A DNA stretch of 64,000 bases, from NCBI RefSeq assembly GCF_003443735.1, contig NZ_CP031969.1, positions 4,774,001-4,838,000 on the forward strand. Direction: 5' to 3'. The position numbers and the translations under genes are program-made. The stretch is from Streptomyces sp. CC0208. GTDB lineage: Bacteria; Actinomycetota; Actinomycetes; Streptomycetales; Streptomycetaceae. Shown in pieces: positions 51,016 to 59,028 of this stretch (the first letter of the stretch is position 1; each line of letters begins with the position of its first letter). Under the pieces are notes generated by a model, which worked only from the letters and a program-made list of their open reading frames with translations, made no database searches and was not told where the DNA came from.

Positions 51016-51724
51016 ATGGAAGAGATCACCGAGCTCGGTGAGATCAGCTGCCCGTCGGGGAACCTGGTCGTCCCTGACAGTGGTCATCTGGGCTTGTGGA
51101 GCGGAGAGCGGTCGCCGGCGGAGATCGACCCCGTCCTTCTCGGCATCGACGACGTGGCCATGGCCGACGACATCCTCGGTGCGGTCGACTTCGCCGTGGT
51201 CGGCCCCGACGCGTCGGAAGCGGCCCGGAGCTTCGACCGGCAGCCGGGCGCGTTGCTCCATGACATCCCCGCCTCCCAGGCGGCGGTACTCGGGGCTCGG
51301 TTCGAGGAACACTGTCTGGGCGCCGGCCTGGACGCTCGCGTGGAAGCGTTGCCGCGTCGCGAGCGGCCGTCGTCGCGGTGGGCGGCGTGCCTCGCGACCG
51401 GCGGCTGCCGGTGCTGGCCTCGCGGGTCGACTTCGGCGGCGGGGTGGGGCCGCGGTGGTCAGAGATATCGGTTCGGGTGGGCGACGCACCGGTGGAGTCG
51501 TCCGCATGCTCGGTGTCATCGGAGTCGACCGCGCACCGGTGCTCTTCGGTGATGCCGATGCCCTGAATTCCTGGCAGCACGAGGAGCCTGTCGACGGCTT
51601 GGCCGACGTCTCCGCCTCCGCAGCAGAAGCCGGCACTGTGGACATCGGTGACGCTCGGCTTCTCTGCGCGATGACGAGTTGGGGTGACGGGTACTTCCCG
51701 GTGTTCGCCGACCTGCCCGAGTAG
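51016..51724 (+). pseudogene. Multiply frameshifted gene of unknown family
   Basis: Three consecutive frames give protein-like sequence. The first, from ATG 51016, is MEEITELGEISCPSGNLVV...HLGLWSGERSPAEIDP. The second, near 51380-51480, is GGVPRDRRLPVLASRVDFGG. The third, from about 51490 to the TAG at 51722, includes VIGVDRAPVLFGDADALNSW and MTSWGDGYFPVFADL. The last block is typical of DUF4241-like proteins, so it is probably a decayed copy of that type. Two indels, near 51350-51385 and 51480-51500, are needed. Confidence 0.6.
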
Positions 51725-51742
51725 CGAACAGTGTTGCGCGGA

Positions 51743-52408
51743 CTAGCGTTTCGCGACGGTGTACGTCAGGTGCGTCACCCGGGACGACGCGTCCGAGTGG
51801 GTCTGGTCGAGGGTGAGGCGGTCGGGGGCCACGTGGTCGAACAGGCGGATGCCGGTGCCGAACAGGACGGGTGCGAGCGTGATCGAGAACTCGTCGATCA
51901 GGCCGCTGTCCAGGTACTGCTGGATCGTCTCGGCGCCGCCAGCGATGCGGACGTCACGGTCGCCGGCGGCCTCGCGGGCCTGGAGCAGCGCGCTCTCGAT
52001 GCCGTCGTTGACGAAGTGGAAGGTGGTGCCGCCCGGCCGCTCCCACGGGTCGCGCTCGGTGTGGGTGACGACGAACACCGGGGTGTGGAACGGCGCCTCC
52101 TCCGGCCAGGCCAGCTCGCCGGCGTCGAACATCCGCTTGCCCATGACGCTCGCGCCGGTGCGCTCGTACGTGGCCCGTGCGATGTCGTTGTCGAGGCCTT
52201 CCTCGCCGCCCTCGCCGAGCTTGAGGTTCTCCCGGAACCAGCGCTGCGGGAACAGCCACGCCTGCAGCTCCGACCACTTCGCCAACCAGCGCTGGGCCCT
52301 CGGGTCGTGGTGTCCTTCGGGCGAGAACACGTACTCGACGGGTACGGCCTCGGGCGCCATGAAGCCGTCCAGCGACATCGTCACACTGAAGAACACCTTC
52401 CCGGCCAT
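51743..52408 (-). CDS. Dihydrofolate-reductase-like (RibD C-terminal) protein
   Basis: The 221-residue protein has the RibD C-terminal/DHFR-like pattern MAGKVFFSVTMSLDGFMAP, SVMGKRMFDAGE, VFVVTHTERDPW and IAGGAETIQQYLDSGLIDEFSITLAPVLFG. Such proteins probably reduce small ring compounds with NADPH. Its ATG overlaps the stop of the SRPBCC gene. Confidence 0.88.
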   Translation of the reverse strand: MAGKVFFSVTMSLDGFMAPEAVPVEYVFSPEGHHDPRAQRWLAKWSELQAWLFPQRWFRENLKLGEGGEEGLDNDIARATYERTGASVMGKRMFDAGELAWPEEAPFHTPVFVVTHTERDPWERPGGTTFHFVNDGIESALLQAREAAGDRDVRIAGGAETIQQYLDSGLIDEFSITLAPVLFGTGIRLFDHVAPDRLTLDQTHSDASSRVTHLTYTVAKR

Positions 52409-53001
52409 CAGCTCTCCGCTCCCTTCGGGGTGGGGTCGTCGCGCCCGGTGTCGCGCCCGGTGTCGCTCCCGGCGAGGTCGGCGACGTAGGCCGCCAGGTT
52501 GCGCAGGGTCTGCTCGCCGCCCTCGATCGCGTGGTACTTCTCCACGGCCTCGTCGCGGAGTTCCCTGCTCGGAAACAGCGTGCGCATCACGATCCGGGTC
52601 CGCTCGCCGGCCGGCTCGAAGGTCAGGACCGACTCGAAGGCGTTCGGGTCGTCGCGGGACTCGCCGTGCAGCAGGGCGATCCGCTCCGGCGGGACGATCT
52701 CCCGCCAGGTGATCCACTCCTGGTAGTCGGTTCCGTCCGGCCCGTGCATCACGAAGTCCCAGGCCCCGCCGACGCGGAACTCGAAGGCCCGCGTGGTGGT
52801 CGTGAACCCTTCCGGACCCCACCACCGCGACAGGTGCCGGACCCGGGTGAACGCCTCGAACACCAGCGCCCGCGGGGCGCCGATCATCCGGGAGATCACG
52901 ATCTCGCGGTCCGTGATCTCGCGGTCCGTGATCTCCCGGTCCGTGATCTCCCGGTCCGCGGTCGGGTGCGCGGCCTCGCCGCCACTACTGGTCGTCGCCA
53001 T
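52408..53001 (-). CDS. SRPBCC (AHSA1-like) protein with N-terminal pentapeptide repeat
   Basis: The 197-residue protein has an AHSA1-type domain (ISRMIGAPRALVFEAFTRVRHLSRWWGPEGF, GGAWDFVMHGPDG, TLRNLAAYVADL) at about 34-175. Before it is a DREIT pentapeptide repeated four times (the last copy DREIV), which extends the first strand of the domain oddly. ATG 53001 overlaps the end of the arsR-type gene by 17 bases. This pairing with an ArsR regulator is common in actinobacteria. Confidence 0.88.
   Translation of the reverse strand: MATTSSGGEAAHPTADREITDREITDREITDREIVISRMIGAPRALVFEAFTRVRHLSRWWGPEGFTTTTRAFEFRVGGAWDFVMHGPDGTDYQEWITWREIVPPERIALLHGESRDDPNAFESVLTFEPAGERTRIVMRTLFPSRELRDEAVEKYHAIEGGEQTLRNLAAYVADLAGSDTGRDTGRDDPTPKGAES
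52900..52959. repeat. 15-bp tandem repeat, four copies
   Basis: GATCTCGCGGTCCGT occurs twice and GATCTCCCGGTCCGT and its variant follow, at 52900, 52915, 52930 and 52945. The copy number changes the coding frame by whole pentapeptides. Confidence 0.9.
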
Positions 53002-53347
53002 TGTGTGGTCCCTCCTGCCTCGCCTGCCGCAACTCCTGCACGTACTCGTCCAGCCGGTCGAAGCTCTCGCTCCAGAACCGCTCGAAGCCGCCCAGCCACT
53101 CGTGCAGCGGCCGCAGTCCGCGGGCGTCCAGGCCGTACAGTCGCTGCTTGCCCGCCCCGCGAACCCGTACCAGCCCGACCTCCCGGAGGACCCGCAGGTG
53201 CTTGGACGCCTGCGGCTGGGTCATCCCGAGGTCCCGCGCCAGGTCGGTCACCGGCCGCTCGCCGAACCGGAGCAGCACCAGGATCTCCCGGCGCTGCGGT
53301 TCGGCGATCGCGTTGAACGCGTCCGAGGTCGTCGCCGCTCGTGCCAT
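52985..53347 (-). CDS. ArsR family regulator
   Basis: The 120-residue winged-helix protein (IAEPQRREILVLLRFGERPV, MTQPQASKHLRVLREVGLV) lacks the Cys metal site of ArsR/SmtB proteins. It is first in an operon with the SRPBCC and DHFR-like genes. TATGAT lies 6 bases before the ATG, so the transcript is leaderless. Confidence 0.92.
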   Translation of the reverse strand: MARAATTSDAFNAIAEPQRREILVLLRFGERPVTDLARDLGMTQPQASKHLRVLREVGLVRVRGAGKQRLYGLDARGLRPLHEWLGGFERFWSESFDRLDEYVQELRQARQEGPHNGDDQ

Positions 53348-53353
53348 GGGACC

Positions 53354-53359
53354 ATCATA
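53354..53359 (-). promoter_or_regulatory. Candidate -10 of leaderless arsR-type operon
   Basis: TATGAT on the minus strand lies 6 bases before the ATG. Confidence 0.55.
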
Positions 53360-53616
53360 TGCCTATAACGGAATGTGTGCGTCGCTTGCGCGATCGGCGC
53401 TGGTCAGGGCCGCGCGTTCCGGACGCGAGACACCGGCTGAAGGCTTCGTGACTGTCGGGGGTGCAGTGCCGCTCCCGCCGAGCCCACCGCAGCTCCGGCT
53501 CGCTCAGCCGGCCGTGTCAGGCGACTCATCGGGATCGGGGGCCACCACCGCGTCCGGCATCGCTGCCTCGTGCACGCCGAGCCAGGGCTCAAGTCGCCAA
53601 AGAGTGGCGTGACACA

Positions 53617-53642
53617 CTATTGCAAGCGGCTGCTTGCAATAG
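53617..53642. promoter_or_regulatory. 26-bp palindrome upstream of the XRE gene
   Basis: CTATTGCAAGC-GGCT-GCTTGCAATAG is a perfect 11-bp inverted repeat 28 bases before the XRE ATG. It probably is an operator for the XRE protein or another dimeric regulator. The rest of the 322-base gap to the arsR-type gene shows nothing recognisable. Confidence 0.75.
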
Positions 53643-53669
53643 TTAGCGCGGGTGGTGCACAGTGGACGC

Positions 53670-54257
53670 ATGGCATCGCTCAACGTCGGCAATCTCGGTG
53701 ACTATCTGCGTGAACAGCGGCGCACCGCGCAGCTGTCGCTCAGGCAGCTCGCCGATGCCGCCGGGGTGTCCAATCCGTATCTGAGTCAGATCGAGCGCGG
53801 GCTGCGCAAGCCGAGCGCGGAGGTGTTGCAGCAGGTCGCCAAGGCCCTGCGGATCTCCGCCGAGACGCTGTACGTGCGGGCCGGCATCCTCGACGCCGAG
53901 CGCGACCGGGACGACGTGGAGACACGTGCGGTCATCCTCGCCGATCCCACGCTCAACGAGCGGCAGAAGCAGGTGCTGCTGCAGATCTACGAGTCCTTCC
54001 GCAAGGAGAACGGCTTCGAGATCGCCCCGCCGGACGCGGCTCCCGCGCCGGGCGACGGGCAGGGCGACCTGCCGGACGACGGTACGGCGGACACCCGGGC
54101 GGACCTTCGGGACGACGACGTCCCGGCCGACGGGGACCTCGACGGGACCACCGCGATACGGCAGGCCCGTCGGCCCCGCAGCACCCGCAAGCCCCGCACC
54201 GCCACGCCCCCCAAGACCGACGGCGGCGACGCCGACCCGCAGCAGACGGCCAGTTGA
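53670..54257 (+). CDS. XRE family helix-turn-helix regulator
   Basis: ATG 53670 gives 195 residues. Residues 7-70 form an XRE helix-turn-helix (LGDYLREQRRTAQLSLRQLADAAGVSNPYLSQIERGLRKP). The C-terminal half is acidic and disordered, ending Arg/Pro/Lys-rich. It precedes an HBHA-like gene as Rv0474 precedes hbhA in M. tuberculosis. The palindrome upstream suggests autoregulation. Confidence 0.9.
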   Translation: MASLNVGNLGDYLREQRRTAQLSLRQLADAAGVSNPYLSQIERGLRKPSAEVLQQVAKALRISAETLYVRAGILDAERDRDDVETRAVILADPTLNERQKQVLLQIYESFRKENGFEIAPPDAAPAPGDGQGDLPDDGTADTRADLRDDDVPADGDLDGTTAIRQARRPRSTRKPRTATPPKTDGGDADPQQTAS

Positions 54258-54367
54258 GACCGACACGACCGACACGACAGACACGGTTCGACATGGTCCG
54301 ACACACGCCGACAGGCACCGCGGGACCCAAAACCCTCATCAGCAAGCGATCCGGGAGGACCGTCACC

Positions 54368-55042
54368 ATGGCCATCACCGACGACATCCGCAAGGCCGTC
54401 AAGGACCCGACCCCGCTCTACTTCCTCGCCGGCGCCGGTGACCTGGCCTTCCAGGAGGCCAAGAAGGTGCCCGGTCTGGTGGAGCAGCTGCGCACCGAGG
54501 CGCCGGCCCGTATCGAGGCCGTGCGCGGCACCGACCCGAAGGCGGTCCAGGAGAAGGCCCAGGCCCGTGCCAAGGAGGCCGGCGCCAAGGTCAAGGAGAC
54601 GCAGGAGACCCTGCAGACCAAGGTCGGCGAGTTCATCAGCAGCCTCGACGGCGACCTGAAGAAGCTCGGCAGCACGCTCGACGCGGACCTGAAGAAGCTC
54701 GGCGAGTCCGCCCAGGACCTCGCCCTGCGCGGTGTCGGCGTCGCCGCCGAGTACGCCGTCAAGGCCCGCGAGACCTACGAGAAGGTCGCCGAGCACGGCG
54801 AGCAGGCCGTCAAGACCTGGCGCGGCGAGGCCGCCGAGGAGATCGAGGAACTGGCGATCGCCGTCGAGCCGAACGCCGAGCCGGCCGAGGCCAAGAAGCC
54901 GGCGACCGTGACCCCGGTCGCGAAGCCGGCCACCCCCGCCACGGCCGCCGCCCCGGCCCCGGCGAAGAACACGGCTCCCACCGCGAAGAAGACGGCGCCG
55001 CGCAAGACCACCCCGGCGAAGAAGACCCCGCCCGCCAAGTAA
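54368..55042 (+). CDS. HBHA-like helical protein with Lys/Ala/Pro-rich tail
   Basis: ATG 54368 gives 224 residues. Residues about 10-165 are alanine-rich and strongly helical with coiled-coil character (LDGDLKKLGSTLDADLKKLGES). The C-terminus is a tail of Lys, Pro, Ala and Thr (KKTAPRKTTPAKKTPPAK), as in mycobacterial heparin-binding hemagglutinin. There is no signal peptide, as in HBHA. Gene order XRE-HBHA-DUF2516 matches mycobacteria, so it is probably an orthologue with a basic, non-adhesin function such as lipid or polar organisation. Confidence 0.82.
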   Translation: MAITDDIRKAVKDPTPLYFLAGAGDLAFQEAKKVPGLVEQLRTEAPARIEAVRGTDPKAVQEKAQARAKEAGAKVKETQETLQTKVGEFISSLDGDLKKLGSTLDADLKKLGESAQDLALRGVGVAAEYAVKARETYEKVAEHGEQAVKTWRGEAAEEIEELAIAVEPNAEPAEAKKPATVTPVAKPATPATAAAPAPAKNTAPTAKKTAPRKTTPAKKTPPAK

Positions 55043-55068
55043 GGCACCGCGGGACACGTCAGGACGCC

Positions 55069-55097
55069 GGGCCGGGCACTTACCGAGTGCCCGGCCC
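55069..55097 (+). terminator. 12-bp perfect hairpin after the HBHA-like gene
   Basis: GGGCCGGGCACT pairs with AGTGCCCGGCCC across TACCG, 27 bases after the stop. Confidence 0.75.
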
Positions 55098-55168
55098 GTT
55101 CTGCGGGTAGCGACCTTGCGGGAACGGGTACGGTGACCGCGTAATCGCGAAATGACGAGCCGAGTCGG

Positions 55169-55525
55169 GTGGTGGACGTTGTGCTGATGCAGGGGTTCGC
55201 AGGCTTCATGTGGCTGCTGAGCATGGCCCTGATCGTTTTCAGCGGCTTCGCGCTGTTCGACGCCGCCATCCGCCGTGAGGACGCCTACCGAGCGGCCGAC
55301 AAGAAGACCAAGCCCTTCTGGCTGATCATCCTCGGGCTCGCCTTCGTGGTGAACCTGATCTTCAACATCCTGTCGTTCCTGCCGATCATCGGCCTCGTCG
55401 CGACGATCGTCTACATGGTCGACGTACGCCCGGCGATCCGCGCCCTCCCGGGCGGCGGCCGCAGCGGCCGGGGCAGGGGTTCGAGCAGTGACGGCCCTTA
55501 CGGCCCGTACAACGGAGGCCGCTAG
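55169..55525 (+). CDS. DUF2516 membrane protein
   Basis: The 118-residue protein has two or three membrane segments (FMWLLSMALIVFSGFALFDA, FWLIILGLAFVVNLIF, IGLVATIVYMV) and a Gly/Arg/Ser-rich tail, matching DUF2516 (Rv0476 in M. tuberculosis, which also follows hbhA). GTG 55169 gives the longest product; ATG 55187 is possible. Function unknown. Confidence 0.85.
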   Translation: MVDVVLMQGFAGFMWLLSMALIVFSGFALFDAAIRREDAYRAADKKTKPFWLIILGLAFVVNLIFNILSFLPIIGLVATIVYMVDVRPAIRALPGGGRSGRGRGSSSDGPYGPYNGGR

Positions 55526-55541
55526 CCCTTCAGGCTGCCGG

Positions 55542-55561
55542 GGCCGTACTGATGTACGGCC
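55542..55561 (+). terminator. Hairpin after the DUF2516 gene
   Basis: GGCCGTAC pairs with GTACGGCC across TGAT, 17 bases after the stop. Confidence 0.65.
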
Positions 55562-55653
55562 GCCGAGTGGGCGCGACCACCGCAGCGCCACGATGATCCC
55601 GCAGACGCCTTACCGCGATGAGCCGCGACGGTGAGTGAGCCCCCGCTCGACCG

Positions 55654-56955
55654 TCACGCCTCCCGGTCAAGCAGCAGTACGGCCACGTCGTCCGCCAACT
55701 CGCCGCCGTTGAGGGACCGCACCTCGTTCACCGCGGCCCGCAGCAACGCCTCCCCGCGCAGCCCCTCGGAGAGCTGGCGGCGGATCATGGACACCATCCC
55801 GTCCTGGCCCAGCCGCTCCCCGCCCTCGCCGACGCGCCCCTCGATCAGGCCGTCGGTGTAGAGCATCAGACTCCACTCGGCCCCCAGCTCCACCTGCATC
55901 CGAGGCCAACGAGCCCCCGGCAGCAGGCCCAGCGCGGGGCCGTTGTTGTCGTACGGCAGCAGCCGCGCGGGTCGCCCCGGCCGGGCCACCAGCGGGGACG
56001 GATGCCCGGCGAGACACAGTCCCGCCCGCCGTCCGTCCGGTGCGATGTCCACCGTGCACAGCGTCGCGAAGATCTCGTCGTCCGAGCGCTCGTGCTCCAG
56101 CACCTCCTGCAGCGTGCCGAGCAGCTCGTCCCCGCACAGCCCCGCCAGGGTCAGCGCGCGCCAGGCGATCCGCAGCTCCACGCCGAGCGCCGCCTCGTCG
56201 GGGCCGTGCCCGCAGACGTCACCGATCATCGCGTGCACGGTCCCGTCGGGAGTCCGTACGACGTCGTAGAAGTCCCCGCCGAGCAGGGCCCGTGAGCGTC
56301 CGGGCCGGTATCGCGCGGCGAATCGCAGCGAGGAACCTTCCAGCAGCGGTGTGGGCAGCAGCCCGCGTTCCAGGCGCCGGTTCTCCTGCGCCCGCACCCG
56401 CCCCTCGGCGAGCCGGCGCTCCGCCGTGTCGGAACGTTTCCGCTCGACCGCGTACCGGATCGCCCGGCTCAGCAGCCGGCTGTCCAGCTCGTCCCGGAAG
56501 AGATAGTCCTGCGCACCCACCCGGACGGCCTCCGCGCCGCGCTCGGCGTCGCCGGACGCGGTGAGCGCGAGGACGGCGTGCCGGGGTGCGAGCTCCAGGA
56601 CATGGCGGAGTACGGCGAGCTCGTCGTCGCCGGGGGAGCGGCCGGGCATGGGCAGCGCGAGGTCGAGCAGGATGCAGTGCACGTCATCCGTGAGCAGCCG
56701 CTCCGCCTCGGTGAGGTTGCGGGCGGTGCGGACGCGGATCGGCTTGCCGGCCGAGTCCAGGAGCTCGGGGACGACCGTGGACCCGCCGGGATCGTCCTCG
56801 ATCACCAGCAGGCTCAGTTGGGTGGCGGCGTTGTTGTCGACCGTGGCTTCCTTGCGCGGGGCTTCGTCCTTGGAGGGCTCGTGCTGGGGTGCGGCCGGCG
56901 CCTGACCACTCTCCACGGCCGGGATCGCTCGCTGCCGCGGTATGGGTACGGGCAT
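55654..56955 (-). CDS. Receiver domain-SpoIIE phosphatase (RsbU-like)
   Basis: ATG 56955, with GGAAGG upstream, gives 433 residues. A receiver domain at about 48-165 has Asp in VHCILLDLALPMPG as phospho-acceptor. A PP2C-type domain at about 200-433 has GGDFYDVV, GDVCGHGPDEAA and ADDVAVLLLD, the metal-binding Asp motifs. It should dephosphorylate an anti-anti-sigma protein in response to a phosphorelay. No partner kinase or sigma factor is in the window. Confidence 0.9.
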   Translation of the reverse strand: MPVPIPRQRAIPAVESGQAPAAPQHEPSKDEAPRKEATVDNNAATQLSLLVIEDDPGGSTVVPELLDSAGKPIRVRTARNLTEAERLLTDDVHCILLDLALPMPGRSPGDDELAVLRHVLELAPRHAVLALTASGDAERGAEAVRVGAQDYLFRDELDSRLLSRAIRYAVERKRSDTAERRLAEGRVRAQENRRLERGLLPTPLLEGSSLRFAARYRPGRSRALLGGDFYDVVRTPDGTVHAMIGDVCGHGPDEAALGVELRIAWRALTLAGLCGDELLGTLQEVLEHERSDDEIFATLCTVDIAPDGRRAGLCLAGHPSPLVARPGRPARLLPYDNNGPALGLLPGARWPRMQVELGAEWSLMLYTDGLIEGRVGEGGERLGQDGMVSMIRRQLSEGLRGEALLRAAVNEVRSLNGGELADDVAVLLLDREA

Positions 56956-57141
56956 CGTCTTGGCTTCCTTCCCTCCCCCCGAGGGCATGGTGGAGCGAGG
57001 GTCCTCGATCCACCGACGGGGACCATAGCGGGTGCCGGGCCGGGAAAGGAATGGCGTGAGACACGCCGTTTGGCCGGTGGCCACCGTCATATGCCGCGTT
57101 ATGTACCGCAGTTGGACACGTGGCGGGTGTTGTGGAGATGA

Positions 57142-57156
57142 CGAACGTCACGTTCG
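57142..57156. promoter_or_regulatory. Palindrome CGAACGT-C-ACGTTCG
   Basis: This perfect 15-bp palindrome lies 187 bases upstream of the phosphatase gene and 74 bases after the NlpC/P60 gene end. It may be an operator. Confidence 0.45.
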
Positions 57157-57229
57157 CGAAATGTTTGTGGAGCCGTCAGGGGTGCTCCGCATCACATGGC
57201 CCAGGTCTCACTTGGTCGTTCGGGGACGC

Positions 57230-58303
57230 TCACGCGTCCGGCCGCACCACGCCGAGTATCGGCATCGATCCCGCCCCGGCGATCGTCACTGTCCGCCCGG
57301 GCCGCGGGGCGTGCACGATCGCGCCGTCGCCGAGGTACATCGCCACATGGCTGGCGTCGTGGAAGTAGATGATCAGGTCGCCGGGCCGCATGTCCTTCAC
57401 GTCGACGTGCTTGAGCTGTTTCCACTGCTCCTGCGAGGTGCGCGGAATGGGCTTGCCGGCGCTCGCCCAGGCCTGTGAGGTCAGTCCGGAGCAGTCGTAC
57501 GAGTCCGGGCCCTCGGCGCCCCATTCGTACGGTTTGTCGATCTGGTTCGTCGCGTAGGCGACGGCGGCCTTGCCGGCCGCGCTCGCCTTGCCGCTGATCT
57601 CCTTGAGGACGCCGGAGTCCAGCCAGGCGGTCTGCGCCTGGTGGGCGGCCTGTTCCTCCAGTTCGGCGAGGCGCTTCTTCTCCTTCGCTTCGAGCTGGGA
57701 CTCGAGCTGTTCGGCCGCCGCGATCTGCTGCTCGACCTTCTTCTTGGCCTTCGCCTTGGCCTTGCGGTTCGCCTCCAGCTTGGTCCACTGGGCGGAGGCG
57801 TCGGCGGCGTACTGCTTCAAGTCCTGCTGGGTCCGGGTCAGTTCCGCGATGAGCGCCTTGGTGGCGCGCTGGCCCTGGAGGACGCGGCGGGTGCCGTCCA
57901 GGAACTCCTGCGGATCGTCGCTCAGCATGAGCTGGGCCTCGTCCGACAGGCCGTAGGAGCGGTACTGGGCGGCGGCCGCGGCGCCCGCGCGGGCCTTCAG
58001 CTTCGCCAGCTTCTCCTGGCCCTTGACGATCTTCTGGGCCAGGGCGACGATCTGCGCGGACTGCTGCTCGGCCTTCTCCTCGGCGGCGTTGTAGGCGTCG
58101 GTGGCGACGGCCGCGTCGTGGTAGAGCGCGTCGAGCTGTTTGCGTACGGCTTCGATGTCCTTGTTGGTGACGGCAGTCGGTGAGGCGGTGGGAGTGGGCG
58201 TCGGAGTCGGGGCGGCGAAGGCGGTGCCGGGTGCCGACAGCACGGCCACCGCGCCGATCACGGTCACGGCCGTAGCGATCAGACCGCGCTTGCCCGTCCC
58301 CAT
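57230..58303 (-). CDS. Secreted NlpC/P60 peptidoglycan hydrolase
   Basis: The 357-residue protein has a signal peptide (cleavage near AFA-A at 30), a Thr/Pro linker, a long coiled coil (residues 45-225) and an NlpC/P60 domain with catalytic Cys271 (YDCSGLTSQAW), His317 (ASHVAMYLG) and His329 (IVHAPRPG). The coiled coil probably autoinhibits, as in RipA-like endopeptidases. It cuts between D-Glu and diamino acid in peptidoglycan. Confidence 0.92.
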   Translation of the reverse strand: MGTGKRGLIATAVTVIGAVAVLSAPGTAFAAPTPTPTPTASPTAVTNKDIEAVRKQLDALYHDAAVATDAYNAAEEKAEQQSAQIVALAQKIVKGQEKLAKLKARAGAAAAAQYRSYGLSDEAQLMLSDDPQEFLDGTRRVLQGQRATKALIAELTRTQQDLKQYAADASAQWTKLEANRKAKAKAKKKVEQQIAAAEQLESQLEAKEKKRLAELEEQAAHQAQTAWLDSGVLKEISGKASAAGKAAVAYATNQIDKPYEWGAEGPDSYDCSGLTSQAWASAGKPIPRTSQEQWKQLKHVDVKDMRPGDLIIYFHDASHVAMYLGDGAIVHAPRPGRTVTIAGAGSMPILGVVRPDA

Positions 58304-59028
58304 ACCCTTGCCCCCAAAGCTGATTTACCGTCAGTAACTTACGGCGCTCGGGGGATCGTGCCACGTCACGGCCGAAAGCGACAGGGGCAGGCCTTCCCGG
58401 CGTATCCCTTCACGTCCCGACGCTGCTCGGTGCATCCCCCTCTCCCCGTCCCCCGAAGACGATCTCCCTGACTTTGTGACGAACGACTCACCGAGATCGT
58501 TCCCCGGCAGGTCAGGGCTTCTGGAGGGAGTTCTCGGGCGGCATCTCGGAGTTCGGGTGGGGGAGCGCCGGAGTTCACTTGAGCGGCACGGCAGGCGGGA
58601 GTCCGCCCGAACGGCACACGGTGCCTGATCGGCCTTCGCCAGGCTGGGGTTCACGGCGAGGGATTACGGGACGGCGGAGTTCAGGCGAGCGAGCGGCACC
58701 CGGCACCCGGCACGCGCGAGTTCCAGCAAGCGGCGCAGCGCGTCCGAGTGGTCCCCGCCGTCCTGGAGTTCATCCGAGTAGTCCAGGTGCGCAGAAGCTC
58801 GCGCGAACAGGACCGGGTACGCGTTGGCGAGCGGGTTCCGGTTTGGGGCAGCGCACCTGGTCGGCCCCCGCCGCCGCCGAGTTCGCCGGAGTTGCCCTCG
58901 CCGCCCCGGGACTTCCCCCGTGGGACGACGAGACGCCGGAGTTCGTGCGAGCGTGCGAGTTCCAGCAAGCGGCACAGTGCACCTGATCCGCCCCCGCCAC
59001 CCCCGAGTTGCCCCCGTCACCCCCAGGT
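58304..59028. other. 725-base region without a convincing gene; degenerate repeats
   Basis: The part near 58315-58340 (TTACCGTCAGTAACTTACGG) is the probable NlpC promoter. From 58560 to 59028 the DNA is repetitive: GCGAGTTCCAGCAAGCGGC occurs near 58718 and 58956, and CGCACCTGGTCGGCC near 58853 recurs as a variant near 58979. CGGAGTTC and CCGAGTT recur many times. Open frames on both strands are low-complexity and are not called. Confidence 0.6.
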
